In this document: positions 1 through 10,563 of the stretch, one piece after another
Numbering within the stretch: position 1 is the first letter of the stretch
Layout: the number at the start of each line of letters is the position of its first letter
NCBI RefSeq assembly: GCF_932526225.1
Contig: NC_064034.1
Coordinates: 7,054,001-7,118,000, forward strand
Length of the DNA: 64,000 nucleotides
Source of the DNA: Nematostella vectensis
Taxonomy: Eukaryota > Cnidaria > Anthozoa > Actiniaria > Edwardsiidae
Direction: 5' to 3'
The notes under the pieces: model-generated
Told to the model about the DNA's origin: nothing
What the model saw: only the letters and a program-made list of their open reading frames with translations
The model's database searches: none
Program-made: the position numbers and the translations under genes

Positions 1-1334
1 GGGTTACTCCATTGAAAATGAAACAAATTATGGGGCTTTGAAATATAAATTTGCTAAACATTTTGCTTTTCCATTAAGATACGATTACATACAACATACA
101 GCAGGATATCTCTATCACAAAATTGCTATGTAATCAGTCACATTTCGGTATTCTGAATCCTACTGTTGATTAAGCAACTTCGAAAAAAATTTTAAGAACC
201 TTATAAGAACCTATTTTGCCTTAATTGTTAGTAAGCTCCCCCAACAATAATAACCTGTTTGCCAAACTTGAAAAAAAAGGTTCTTAAACGCGGGTTTTTA
301 CTGTATTCAGGTGCTCAACTAGTTCCGTTCATGTGGTATTCAGGTGCCACCAGACCCGGTCTATACATGCTCTACTGTTCGGCTTATTCATGGAAGCGAA
401 CATTCCTACCTTCTCTTATATCTGTCGTAAAGCAAGAAAGCAAAAGCAGCGACCCACAGCACCACTACTAGTAGAGGGAGACATATCGCCATCGCAGCCT
501 CTGCCTCGGTAACCTGCAATACAGAGGGTATTACAGCTTCACAAAGAGAGGGAATAGCGAAGTGGTTCTCTTGTGCTACGGGGTAATGGCTTGAGTTCTA
601 CATACAAGAGATCGAATATTGAGTATCGAAAGAGAGGAAATCCCAGTGTATGGAATTGTAAAATGGAGCACAGAATGACTCAAGACACGAATACCCTTTC
701 ATATGCGCAGGGAAATGATGAAAGGGGTGTGCACAAAAAGGTGTCTAGATCTCCTTGTAAATACAGTGAGTACTTACTTCAAGAGTACGGGCGACGCTGT
801 CTAGATTTTCTGGATCGTAGTAACACAAGTACGAAGCGTTTTCCTGCATCAAGCAAATGACAATAAGGGGTAAAAAAATGTTTCACCAGCAATCGTTGCT
901 AGAAATGATTGAAGCGTTTTACTCACACTTGCAAACTTTCCCATGTAGGCGGCAAAACAAGCATTGCTGTCCAGATCAGCATTCCAGGAACACGTGGTCC
1001 TCCGACCAAACAAGTCACTCATTCCATTTGTAAATGAACACTAAAAGAAAGGGGTTGTGAGGCTAGGATATAAGTATTCTATTGGGTCTTTAGTACATGA
1101 GCTAACGGGGTGGTGTGTCTGGTGGGCACAATACAGAAAAATAAAGAAAATGCCCTAAGTGCCCCACCCCTGCTACTGCACTGTGTCAAGGTAAAATCCT
1201 CATCACATGACCTTAGAATACCAGGTAATGCCCCATTTATATCAGGTGGTGATCATAGTCCCTCTCTCTTTTATCAGATGATCATAAAATATCAAGTTTA
1301 ATCCACAAATATTTGTCTCAATACCTTAGGACAT

Positions 1335-1515
1335 TGTGTTACAATCATCCCCAGTTAGGTGACCTTAGACTATCTGGCCATACAACCCGTCGTGTTACAA
1401 TCATCCCCACAGTCATGCGACCTTAGAATATCTGGCCATACAACCTGTCGTGTTACACTCATCCCCACAGTCATGCAACCTTAGAATATCTGGCCATACA
1501 ACCCACCTTGTTACA
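1335..1515. repeat. Minisatellite, 57-58 bp unit, three copies
   Basis: Three consecutive copies start with GTGTTACA at about 1335, 1392 and 1450, and a partial fourth starts at 1508. Each contains CATCCCCA and ATCTGGCCATACAAC. Spacing is 57, 58 and 58 bp. Confidence 0.85.
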
Positions 1516-1680
1516 GTGCACTAAAGACTTTTCATTCTCCATAAGAACGGCTTCGTGGTTAATTATACTTGATGTATTGAAGTGGATCTGTAACAAAAAA
1601 CAAGGTGCTTAAAATTTTATTTATAAAGTTGATTGTTATTTGAAGGGCACTGAAACAACTCGAAAATGACTTTACCCAAT

Positions 1681-1930
1681 CCCTCCCTTGCTTGGCAGGT
1701 ACTGGAATAACACACTTGAATAACATTACCCTCCCCTCCCTTGCTTGGTAGGTACTAGAATAACTCAAGAATGACTTTACACCACCCCTCCCTTGCTTGG
1801 TAGGTACTGGAATAACTCAAGAATGACTTTAGTCCACCCCTCCCTTGCTCGGTAGGTACTGGAATAACACAAGAATGATTTTACACCACCCCTCCCTTGC
1901 TTGGTACTGAAATAACACACAGGAATAACC
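1681..1930. repeat. Minisatellite, 52 bp unit, about five copies
   Basis: The block CCCTCCCTTGCTTGGTAGG recurs with TTGCT at about 1688, 1741, 1793, 1845 and 1897, giving 52-53 bp spacing. Between copies are variants of ACTGGAATAACTCAAGAATG. Minus-strand reading frames across it are artefacts of the array. Confidence 0.85.
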
Positions 1931-3235
1931 TTTCCCACCACTCCCTTGGGGTGATTATGATGGGGGAAAATACAGATAGCACAAGGGACCGGCATAGGGG
2001 GAATTCTACTCTTTGTCGACTTACGTAGATTCTGATACAAGAGAATGGGTCGGTTCTGTGACTGCAGTCACCCGTTACTCCCAAGAGCTCGGTTCGGTTG
2101 TACCTGCATATTGTCTTTTGTAACGTTCTCCCTGTTGACACAAAACGGACATGGCATAAGAGATCAGTATTACTGTACACATCAAAAAGAGAAGGCGCGT
2201 AAGAATATCAAAAGTAATTGAGACTGGAGAAGTCCAGATTTTCATTGTATCTTCCAATTTCCGTTTTCACCCCCTAACAAGACTAAAGTGTTTCCCATGG
2301 GCATGTAGCACTAAAACATAAAAACTAGACGAAACAACATCTTGTCACCCGTTTATCACGCTTTATGACGCACACAACGAGAAATTGATAGAATGTCGGT
2401 GTTTCCATGGAGCACTCGTGACATTTTTGTGTCATTTTATTTGGCCAAGACCCCCACGAACACGCAAATTGTCATCTACAGCACCCCTGACACCTTGTGG
2501 TCTGTCAGTGATCACTTGCGCTCACAGTAATGCAGTATTCGTCTGACAAAATGATTGTTGGATATTCCAATGCAAATGTAATCTAAAAACTGATGCATAT
2601 TGATATCAGAAGAATCTTTGTTAGTTTTGAACCTTGCGTTTGAATCGGAAATGTATACTCACTAATCGGAGCTGTAATTGAGGTCAGCGTTTCTAATAAC
2701 TGATAACATCAATGAGCTCCTTTCTAATCATCATATTTTAACCCTACATTCACGAAAACAACCGCTCTAGAGAAATTTTATTAAATTCTAGGTGATACTG
2801 CTAATTGGCTGTCCACTTAAAGGCAAAAATACCGACAATATGAAAGAGTTGCACGCATTCAGCGTACAGTACATACTGGCGCAGCAGGACTTGACAATAA
2901 CAGTAGATTTGTATGATACTCTACAGAGTTATCTCGGCACAATAAAATAACAGTCACCCTCTCCTTATCACAGCCTACATTAAGTGAAAGCGCAAATTAG
3001 TCTAAAGTAATCTTTCCTCAGGATCAAGCGCTCAGCAGTCGAGCGCCATGTCATAGCGAGAGTTGGCAAGCGAGCGCAAATGTGTCGGCTTATTCATTCC
3101 GTTATACACGGCGCCTAGGATGTGAAGCGCGCCGATTAAAGAGGGTCGGTTGTGTAGAAGTGTTTACAGTAGAGCAAATCAAATAGCGATGGATCCCGTT
3201 ATATATTATACATCATCCCCATCACGAGATCTCAC

Positions 3236-3464
3236 CGACTTGATGTGGCTGAACGATGAAGATCCCCATCAGAATTAGCAGCATGAGCGCGATAATGGCG
3301 CATGGCAGGCTAAAACACAGCGGGCATCGCAAGCGCTCAGCGATCACCTCTCTTTTCAGCTCGAACTTGGTGAGTAATTTTCTGCGCTCTGTTTTGAGTT
3401 CGTCTCGTTCCCACTTGGAGAGGCCCGATCTAATGCTAGTATGTCGCTCCTCGTCACTCGCCAT
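3236..3464 (-). CDS. Candidate first coding exon, small membrane protein (minus strand)
   Basis: Reading right to left from 3464, the frame starts MASDEERHTSIRSGL. The start context is strong (AACCATGG, A at -3 and G at +4). A highly charged stretch rich in K, R and E (about residues 15-45) is followed by LRCPLCFSLPC and a hydrophobic run, IIALMLLILMGIFIV, that would serve as a membrane segment. The frame meets a donor-like CG/GTGAGA at 3235-3230, so an exon of 229 nt ending in phase 1 is plausible; without splicing the frame stops only a few codons later (80 residues). No downstream exon was found. The family is not recognised. It could be a single-exon small protein, a first exon, or a chance frame. 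Confidence 0.4.
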
Positions 3465-4201
3465 GGTTCATACCATCACTTCGCCGCTTAGTCGAGTTCT
3501 TGCTTGTTTTTACCAGCAGACGTGCACTATCTGTCACAGATAGGCTTCGTAAATAAGTTCGTGGCTCACCGTCGAGATACACTAATGCTTATAAGGACAA
3601 CGTTCGCGTGCTTTATTGGCGGTAGCACGATTGATTGTTACGCTAATGAGGAGTCCGTGATTTGAAAGTAAAATGAGTTCGTTTAACCATCTCTTGAGAT
3701 GTCAAATGCGAAGTCGCATTTTAAGAGTGATGGTATATGGATAAAACAAATTGCTACTGTATCTCCAGACATCTGTTCCCCATGATCAGCGTTAGTGTTT
3801 TCATCGCCTCCCTTCGATAAATCCTCTCGGAAATGTTGACCTTCCTTGTGATCTGTCGATCAGTCAGGAGCTGTATTATTGCAGCTATTGGAATTCAATA
3901 ATGTCAATTATACAAACCAAGCATTGCTCGCTCACGCAACGTATTAGCAGTGAGAGAAAACGTCCAAACCATTACGTCCTCCTTCACCCAGATACACACA
4001 AACCGAAGGAACTTTCATCTCTATTGGGTGAACTGTAGTGAAAAGTGCTCTTTGGGTGAATGGTGATGAAAGCTACTAACAGAAGGCGCAAAGTGTGTGT
4101 CAACAAACAGTTCAAAAACAGTTGAATTTGATAATAGTTTTTGAATTTACCTTTCACGGTAACAATTTTCTGAGTTCTGGTTCAATAAAGGCCAAGGCTA
4201 G

Positions 4202-4219
4202 ATTTATTTATTTATTTAC

Positions 4220-4250
<31 letters not shown>

Positions 4251-4262
4251 TTATATTTTATT
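4202..4262. repeat. TTTA microsatellite
   Basis: Nearly pure ATTT/TTTA tetranucleotide run of about 60 bp inside unit A. The homologous position in unit B (around 7410) lacks it. Confidence 0.95.
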
Positions 4263-4630
4263 TTTTTGCACACGGAATCAGATGGCCGATACGAAAAAAG
4301 CAAGAATTGTTAAAAATTCGTTTGCCAGTCGTTTTTGGGGGCCTGATTGGGACCGACTCTATAAGGACGGCTGCGCTACCGTTTATTGGACTAAAAATGC
4401 GCGTGAGAATTTGACTATAGAATTCTATACGTAACGCGTAACTTTTGATGTTTAGGGAAAATGATGCCGATAGCCGTCATAAAAGTCGTACCCTACACGT
4501 TTCAGTCACCGGTTATAGAGCCTCGAAATTGTGAGTTTCTGACAAGCCAAGATCAAACTCAGGCCAACGTTGATTAATTGATGGGCCTTAAAAATGTTCA
4601 GAAGCAAGCTCATTGACTTTGGTTGAACTT

Positions 4631-4897
4631 ATCAATTAAGGGTGGATCCAATGAATATCAATTAAGGGTGGATCCAATGAATATCAATTAAGGGTGGATC
4701 CAATGAATATCAATTAAGGGTGGATCCAATAAATATCAATTAAGGGTGGATCCAATGAATATCAATTAAGGGTGGATCCAATGAATATCAATTAAGGGTG
4801 GATCCAATAAATATCAATTAAGGGTGGATCCAATGAATATCAATTAAGGGTGGATCCAATGAATATCAATTAAGGGTGGATCCAATGAATATCAATT
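4631..4897. repeat. Minisatellite, 26 bp unit, ten copies
   Basis: Ten near-identical 26-bp units (core ATCAATTAAGGGTGGATCCA) run from 4631 to 4890, followed by a 7-nt partial copy. The only variation seen is AATGAAT against AATAAAT, so the array is recent or homogenised. It sits immediately after the end of the block shared with unit B. Confidence 0.95.
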
Positions 4898-5064
4898 GAC
4901 AGATTGGGAGTGTATCTATTAATTAGCTTTTTTTGTATTACGAAATCAGAAAAAAAAACGCATTAGCTGTTAGCTGGAAAGGCATTGATGCACTGTTGCT
5001 TATTACCTAGTTTGAGACTCTTGAGTGTTGCCATGGGCGGCTTCTCGTTAGTGACGCCACGTTT

Positions 5065-5193
5065 AATTCACCTTCCCCACTTCTTCCCATAACTCTTTGC
5101 GAAGCGCGCGTGAAACCGAGGTCGTCGTCAAAATTGTAAACAAGGCTAAGTTTGTTTTAATCCTCGTTTTCACGGTAGTGGGGAAGGAGAATT
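5065..5193. repeat. Small inverted-repeat element (MITE-like)
   Basis: Outer arms AATTCACCTTCCCCAC (5065-5080) and GTGGGGAAGGAGAATT (5178-5193) pair. Inner arms GCGTGAAACCGAGG and CCTCGTTTTCACG also pair imperfectly. No internal reading frame and no clear target duplication were seen. Confidence 0.5.
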
Positions 5194-6114
5194 TGCCGCT
5201 TCAGCGCTACAAAAGTCGTTTTGAAAATAAAGTATGATCGCGTTGCATTATGGGATCTACAAAGGAGTAGACAAAGCAGCTGACTGAAGGGGAAGCCTGT
5301 GAACGAGGCTAGCAAATTTATATCTGGAGCGGGTCAGAGTCGAGCGGAGGCAAACGTCGACCCTTTTCTACAGGAGACAATCCTTTTAAAGTAATCAACT
5401 TTCTACTTTCGTGGAATTCGCACGTAAGTTTGCGAGACTGTTATAAGATTTCATTGCCGCAGAACAAAAAAAAAAAAAAAACGGGAATATGCACTTTCCC
5501 ATGCGAAGGACCCAGTCGTGCGTGCGTTTTGAAAATAAAGGATGCTGCTACACGCGACAAGGAAAATATAATTAGTACCGAGATCAGTTTTATGTCAAAA
5601 CACATAGATTCTCATACGTACGTATACGTACATAATTCGCAATGTTGTGGATCAATACGTAGAGCGCATGCTCTTTAAGGGGGGATCTGTCTATTTCTTA
5701 GGGGGAGAGGGTGCTCATGCGAATTTTGTGCAAAAGTTTGGATTTGAATCAATCATTTACATAATATATTTATCTTATTTGGTCCAAAATAGACGTAATC
5801 AGCTAGGCCGCGTCACACACGACTCGCTGACTCGATCTATTGACCACACTCGAACTTATTCGCGGCGAACGTTGTACCTTTCATGCAGTCTCGTTCCCAG
5901 ATGCGATGCATTTTGCTATACATTTTGGGGAGGCTGAAGAAGCGCATGACGGTCAGGATGCAGTTTCGGGGGTGATTCATAGATGTCAGTTTTAGCCATG
6001 TTACTTTTATTTTTTTATCATAGATGTTACTATTTATAAGCTGAATAGACGAATGTTAGTACTCACTAGCCCTTTGTGCGAACATAATTGTTTAAACTGT
6101 TGCGATGCTCTCAG

Positions 6115-7125
6115 GCGATGGATGCTCGGATGTTTTACCTGAGTGAAGATGCAGATGACGTGTTCCTACAATCTTCATTCGCTGAAAGGCATCTGCAGTC
6201 CGTACCGGACAGCCAGCAAGCCTTAGAGAAAGAAAGCGACCCGGACACACAAGAAAGGCCTCTGCAGTCCGAACCGGACAGCCAGCAAGTCTTAGGGAAA
6301 GAAAGCGACCCGGACACACAAGAAAGGCATCTGCAGTCCGTACCGGACAGCCAGCAAGTCTCAGGGAAAGAAAGCGACCCGGACACACAAGAAAGGCATC
6401 TGCAGTCCGTACCGGACAGCCAGCAAGCCTTAGAGAAAGAAAGCGACCCGGACACACAAGAAAGGCCTCTGCAGTCCGTACCGGACAGCCAGCAAGCCTT
6501 AGGGAAAGAAAGCGACCCGGACACACAAGAAAGGCATCTGCAGTCCGTACCGGACAGCCAGCAAGCCTTAGAGAAAGAAAGCGACCCGGACACACAAGAA
6601 AGGCATCTGCAGTCCGTACCGGACAGCCAGCAAGCCTTAGAGAAAGAAAGCGACCCGGACACACAAGAAAGGCATCTGCAGTCCGTACCGGACAGCCAGC
6701 AAGCCTTAGGGAAAGAAAGCGACCCGGACACACAAGAAAGGCATCTGCAGTCCGTACCGGACAGCCAGCAAGCCTTAGAGAAAGAAAGCGACCCGGACAC
6801 ACAAGAAAGGCATCTGCAGTCCGTACCGGACAGCCAGCAAGCCTTAGGGAAAGAAAGCGACCCGGACACACAAGAAAGGCCTCTGCAGTCCGTACCGGAC
6901 AGCCAGCAAGCCTTAGAGAAAGAAAGCGACCCGGACACACAAGATATACCTCGGCAGTCCGTACCGGACAGCCAGCAAGTCTTAGGGAAAGAAAGCGACC
7001 CGGACACACAAGATATACCTCGGCAGTCATCACAGCAAGCCGTAGGGAGAGCAATCGACCCGCACACACAGCGTCCCTACGCGACCCCGGCGGAGCAGAA
7101 AGTCCCACCAGGCACGCATGAGTAA
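6115..7125 (+). pseudogene. Truncated duplicate of the N-terminal extension exon, minisatellite-expanded
   Basis: An acceptor-like CTCTCAG precedes GCGATGGATGCTCGGATG, the same arrangement as at 10564. From the ATG at 6118 the frame reads MDARMFYLSEDADDVFLQS, very close to MEARTFYLSEDADDVFLQS in the intact copy. It then runs through 12 full 23-residue units (consensus ERHLQSVPDSQQALEK + ESDPDTQ) and one degenerate unit, and ends at TAA 7123-7125 (335 residues). The intact copy has CAA at the homologous codon (GAGTAAAAC against GAGCAAAAC). Homology ends at about 7190, before the 3' two-thirds of the exon and its donor, so this copy cannot make the downstream part. It could be an inert duplicate or an alternative exon ending an mRNA early. 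Long minus-strand frames over the array arise only because the 69-bp unit is free of stops. Confidence 0.65.
6184..7011. repeat. Minisatellite, 69 bp unit, 12 copies, open in frame
   Basis: Twelve 69-bp units encode a 23-residue repeat. Differences are confined to a few positions (H/P after ER, A/V and E/G in the QQALEK part) and no indels are seen. The intact exon at 10564 has a single corresponding unit followed by the same degenerate unit (QSSQQAVGRAID), so the expansion happened in this copy. Confidence 0.95.
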
Positions 7126-8179
7126 AACGGGGGGGAGGGGTAGGGGCAAGGAGTGGCATAAACACCGCGACCTCGGTATCAAGTAAAGAACCTCCCTCTT
7201 GACCCAGATACACACAAACCAAAAGCTCTTGGTGAACTCTAGTTCACCAAGAGTTCTAGCTCTTTTGGTGAATTGTGGTGTTACTAACAGAAGGCGCAAA
7301 GTGGTTGTCAATAAACAGTCAAAAACAGTTATTTGATATAAGTTTTTCTGGGCTCTTATTAAAACAAGTTAGCAGTTTTCCAAGTTTTGGTTCAATGAAG
7401 ACCAATGCTAGATGTTTGTGGGTTTTTTTTGCACACGGAATAATACGCTCGCCGCGAAAAGAGCAAAAATCCTTTCTCTATCGACTGCTAACACTACTAT
7501 TAAAGACTGATGCGCTGGAGGCCACAATTCAATTGACTAAATATTAAAGTAGGTAGTGGCTACGTCTTTGTCAAAAGTTGGTTACAGTCTCTAAAACCAT
7601 TGAATTACTATGCAAAGGCTCCCTAGCACCCTAAAATTTGGGAAGAACCGATAATGCCGTCTGACTTGCTTCACGAGATGCAATAGTGAGTTTAATAATG
7701 GATCAAGCACTCGTTTGAGGCAATGTGATCGCATATACCCGCACGATTTATGAAATGCGCACAGTAGATTATGTGCATAATACGATGTTTTGGCAAAATG
7801 ATGTCATAAAAGTCGTACACGACACGTTCAATTATTTCTGATTACTTTCCGATGAATACTATCTAGTCTCAGAGCCTCGAAAGTGTGAGTTACTGACAAG
7901 TCAAGATCAAACTCAGGCCAACGTTGATTATTGATGGGTCTTTAAACAATGCTTTGTGAGTGATTTGTCGGTTGTTGGCTTTGCATAGAACCAACACAAG
8001 CTCTCTATGGCAAGAAGTTATTTTTGTACGTGCAATACTGAGCGTCAAAACAGTAACCATGCCAATCAATCAAAAATGTCTAAACAAACAAACAAATAAT
8101 TATAACCAACTGCACCATGGGAAAATTGATGGATCTTTACTTCTGGGAAGGAAATGCCATATATTTTACAGGCGCGTTC

Positions 8180-8330
8180 CAATATTGGCTGGGGGGGGGG
8201 GGGGGGGGGGGTGATCATAGCTACAGAAAGACATCGGTATCATCGGCATCATATGGAAAAAGCATAGAATTTGAAGATTCCTTGATAAGAAATGACTTTT
8301 TGGCCGCCGGGGGGGGGGGGGGGGGGGGGA
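8180..8330. repeat. Dispersed repeat with two poly(G) runs
   Basis: Two runs of about 20 G (near 8191-8211 and 8310-8329) flank a 100-bp segment containing CATATGGAAAAAGCATAGAA and TTTGAAGATTCCTTGATAAG. A second copy of this segment, also preceded by ATTGGCTGGGGG and a poly(G) run, lies at 63510-63640. Proline- or glycine-rich frames here are translations of the homopolymers. Confidence 0.8.
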
Positions 8331-10563
8331 CGCCCCGCAAAAAAAAAAAAACATGTTTAACTTGGAGAATGTCGAGCAACTTACCGTGCCAAAATCGTGG
8401 CACATAAATTTTCTATAACGACGAGGCATTAATACAATGAGACGATGGAGCCAAATTATGTGGCAGGGTATTCAGAAGTTTAGTTTAACGTTTTCCATAT
8501 ATATCCCCAGCAACAAGGTTCCAAAGCGCACTTCATCTCCCATTTAACAACCACAAAACAAAAGAGTTTGTCACTCTTTAGTGTTGCCAACAAATTCGCC
8601 CAATTTTCTTTCCATAAACAACAATCTACAATAAAAAAAAATTAAAAAATAAACTTTATGTGGAAAATTATGTAGTCTGCACGGCTGTCGTTAGCGAATA
8701 TTGAGACACGAAAAGTCCGTATAATCCGTAATAAGTTTATAAAAAAGAAATGGACCCGCGTATATCTCACTGATACTATCACTAACATGAGCTTGTGTGG
8801 TTTTGCTAGTGCCTATAGTGTCAATTGAACCTCGGCAACGCAGGTGGCGACCGAGCTCAGCCAATCACGGCGCGTCTCGCCGCTAGCGTACGACGGCGGC
8901 GCGAGTTGGTGAAATCAATAACAAACTGGCGATGCAGTCAGGAGCAAAAATAGAAAAGCTGCTTTCAGGGCGTCCATGACACAGCACTCGACTTGGAGAT
9001 ATTTTGAGAAGAAAAGCCAACAGTATGCAGTATGATTTCTTCCGTCAAGAGCACTGCGGTTAATAATTCTTAAAGGTAAAGATGCAGTTTCATGATCTAA
9101 TCTTTACGGTTTTACGTGAATCTTGCCCAATGTCGCTTTTTATTTACAAAACGTGAATACCCAGACCTTGAGTATTACTGCAAATCGCGAATAATAATTT
9201 GTTAAGACGTGTTTTTTTCTGATTACTGTTGGTGGGCTGGCGAATTAAACCGGTCTGTAAAGTGGCTGAATGGGAGTCTGGGAGGGATGGGAATTTTCCT
9301 TCTTCCGATTACGATTGAGAATATTCTCTTGCATATTCGACATAGGATTTATTTACTATTGGCATAACAAAACTTCCCAATATCCTTGTGTTATATAGAA
9401 ATATTGCACTTTTAATCACATTCTCGAGGTATGGTCAGTCGATCAAAACCCACTAATTTCTCACTTAGGAATTTTTGCGGCTAATATACGAAACAAAACG
9501 TGTGCTATTTCTATTATGCTAGTGGAATATCAAATTATATGGAAATAGGCGGGGACGCCTGATTGACGTGCTTGGAAACAAAAGCTACTGTGACAGCCAA
9601 GGATGGCAGCCAGCAGAAATTGGCATTTTATGCCAGTCGCTGTCCTGAGTTAGCCAAAGGAATAATGTTTTTCTTTTCTGCATTTATTTAACCATGCTGC
9701 CACATGTGTGTATAGCGGAACTCTGATCAGTGGTTTGTGTGCAATGCTCTAAGGCTACTACTGAGGGTAGTATTCGTGATTTTTTTTAGGTTCGAGGTTT
9801 GTCATGTCATTTTTTCCCTCTAAACATCATAGAAGTTACTACTTACTAGCCGAATAGACGAATTTTATTTAGATTCTATTTTCGCAATGTGTTACATAGA
9901 TGTCATTGTTCGCTCATGTGTTTTTTTTTCGTTCTAACATCATAGATGTTACTACACTAACTAGCCTTATTTTGTAGTTTCAAAAAATAAAAGACAATAA
10001 TTCGAAATATTTCATGAGTAACAGGCTTTCACATGAATCATCGCCGCATCAGGCATCTGATGGCAGTCTATTAATATTTTGGCAACTATATAGCATGAAT
10101 ATTGATCAATTGTGCCAATTATTTACATTACAAAAATCAGAAAAAAGACAATGGAAAAAATAAAGACGTTTACGCGACCTCTATCTCTCAGTTATTTATC
10201 ACACGTCAAAACTCACGGCCTTGTGGTCCCACAATTCACCTATCGAAGCACACATAAAATCATGCATACTTAAAAAAATGAGATCGTATGGAAATCAGTA
10301 ACGGGGATATTCCAATAGCATCTATAGGGAAACGAGCAAAAACTCCAGAGAGAATTTAGTGATTCCTGGCTCACGAAAAAAGCATTTTAATACACCTTCT
10401 ACCTAACAATAACAGAAATCGGTCGCTTGTAATTCGATGTGTTATTTCTTCTGACAAGGAAGATCTCGAGGTGCGAACATGTTTGTACAAGGATAAATGC
10501 GTTTTATATTAACCACAAACAGGAAGTGCCGCCCTAATTGTGTAACTTATGTGTTGCTTTCAG
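8331..10563. other. Non-coding stretch upstream of the extension exon
   Basis: No supported coding region. It forms the upstream part of duplication unit B. Motifs around 9815-9990 (CATAGATGTTACTA, CTAGCCGAATAGACGAAT) recur at 6025-6065 upstream of the truncated exon copy, consistent with shared intron or 5' flank. An untranslated first exon for the extension exon may lie here but cannot be identified by eye. Confidence 0.5.

Larger units (their letters stand above)
1..3235. other. Non-genic stretch with two minisatellites
   Basis: No open frame here has recognisable domains, a convincing start with splice sites, or protein-like composition; the minus-strand frames at 1.5-2.2 kb are translations of a tandem repeat. 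Two tandem arrays (listed separately) occupy 1335-1515 and about 1681-1930. If the minus-strand exon at 3236-3464 is real, its downstream exons would have to lie here or beyond the left edge; none could be identified. Confidence 0.6.
3970..7190. repeat. Segmental duplication, upstream copy (unit A)
   Basis: Stretches of this region recur in the same order further right. The block at 3975-4600 (CACCCAGATACACACAAACC, AACAGAAGGCGCAAAGTG, TTTTTTTGCACACGGAAT, CAAACTCAGGCCAACGTTGA) matches 7195-7950. The 3' end of unit A (6115-7190) matches 10564-10840, including the splice acceptor. The junction lies near 7186-7195, where exon-like sequence passes directly into the sequence that begins unit A. Unit A has since gained a TTTA microsatellite, a 26-bp array and an expanded exon minisatellite. 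Confidence 0.8.

Noticed and set aside
1559-2257. Minus-strand frames of 60-99 codons
   Set aside because: They cover the 52-bp tandem array and its flank, overlap each other in several frames and show no domain.
4631-4897. CRISPR-like array
   Set aside because: The units are directly abutting with no unique spacers, in a eukaryotic context; it is a minisatellite.
6092-7222. Long minus-strand frames (310 and 376 codons) over the 69 bp array
   Set aside because: They exist only because the repeat unit has no stop in those frames; they lack independent start context, splice sites or domains.
8117-8429. Glycine- or proline-run frames near 8.2 kb
   Set aside because: Translations of poly(G) homopolymers in a dispersed repeat.
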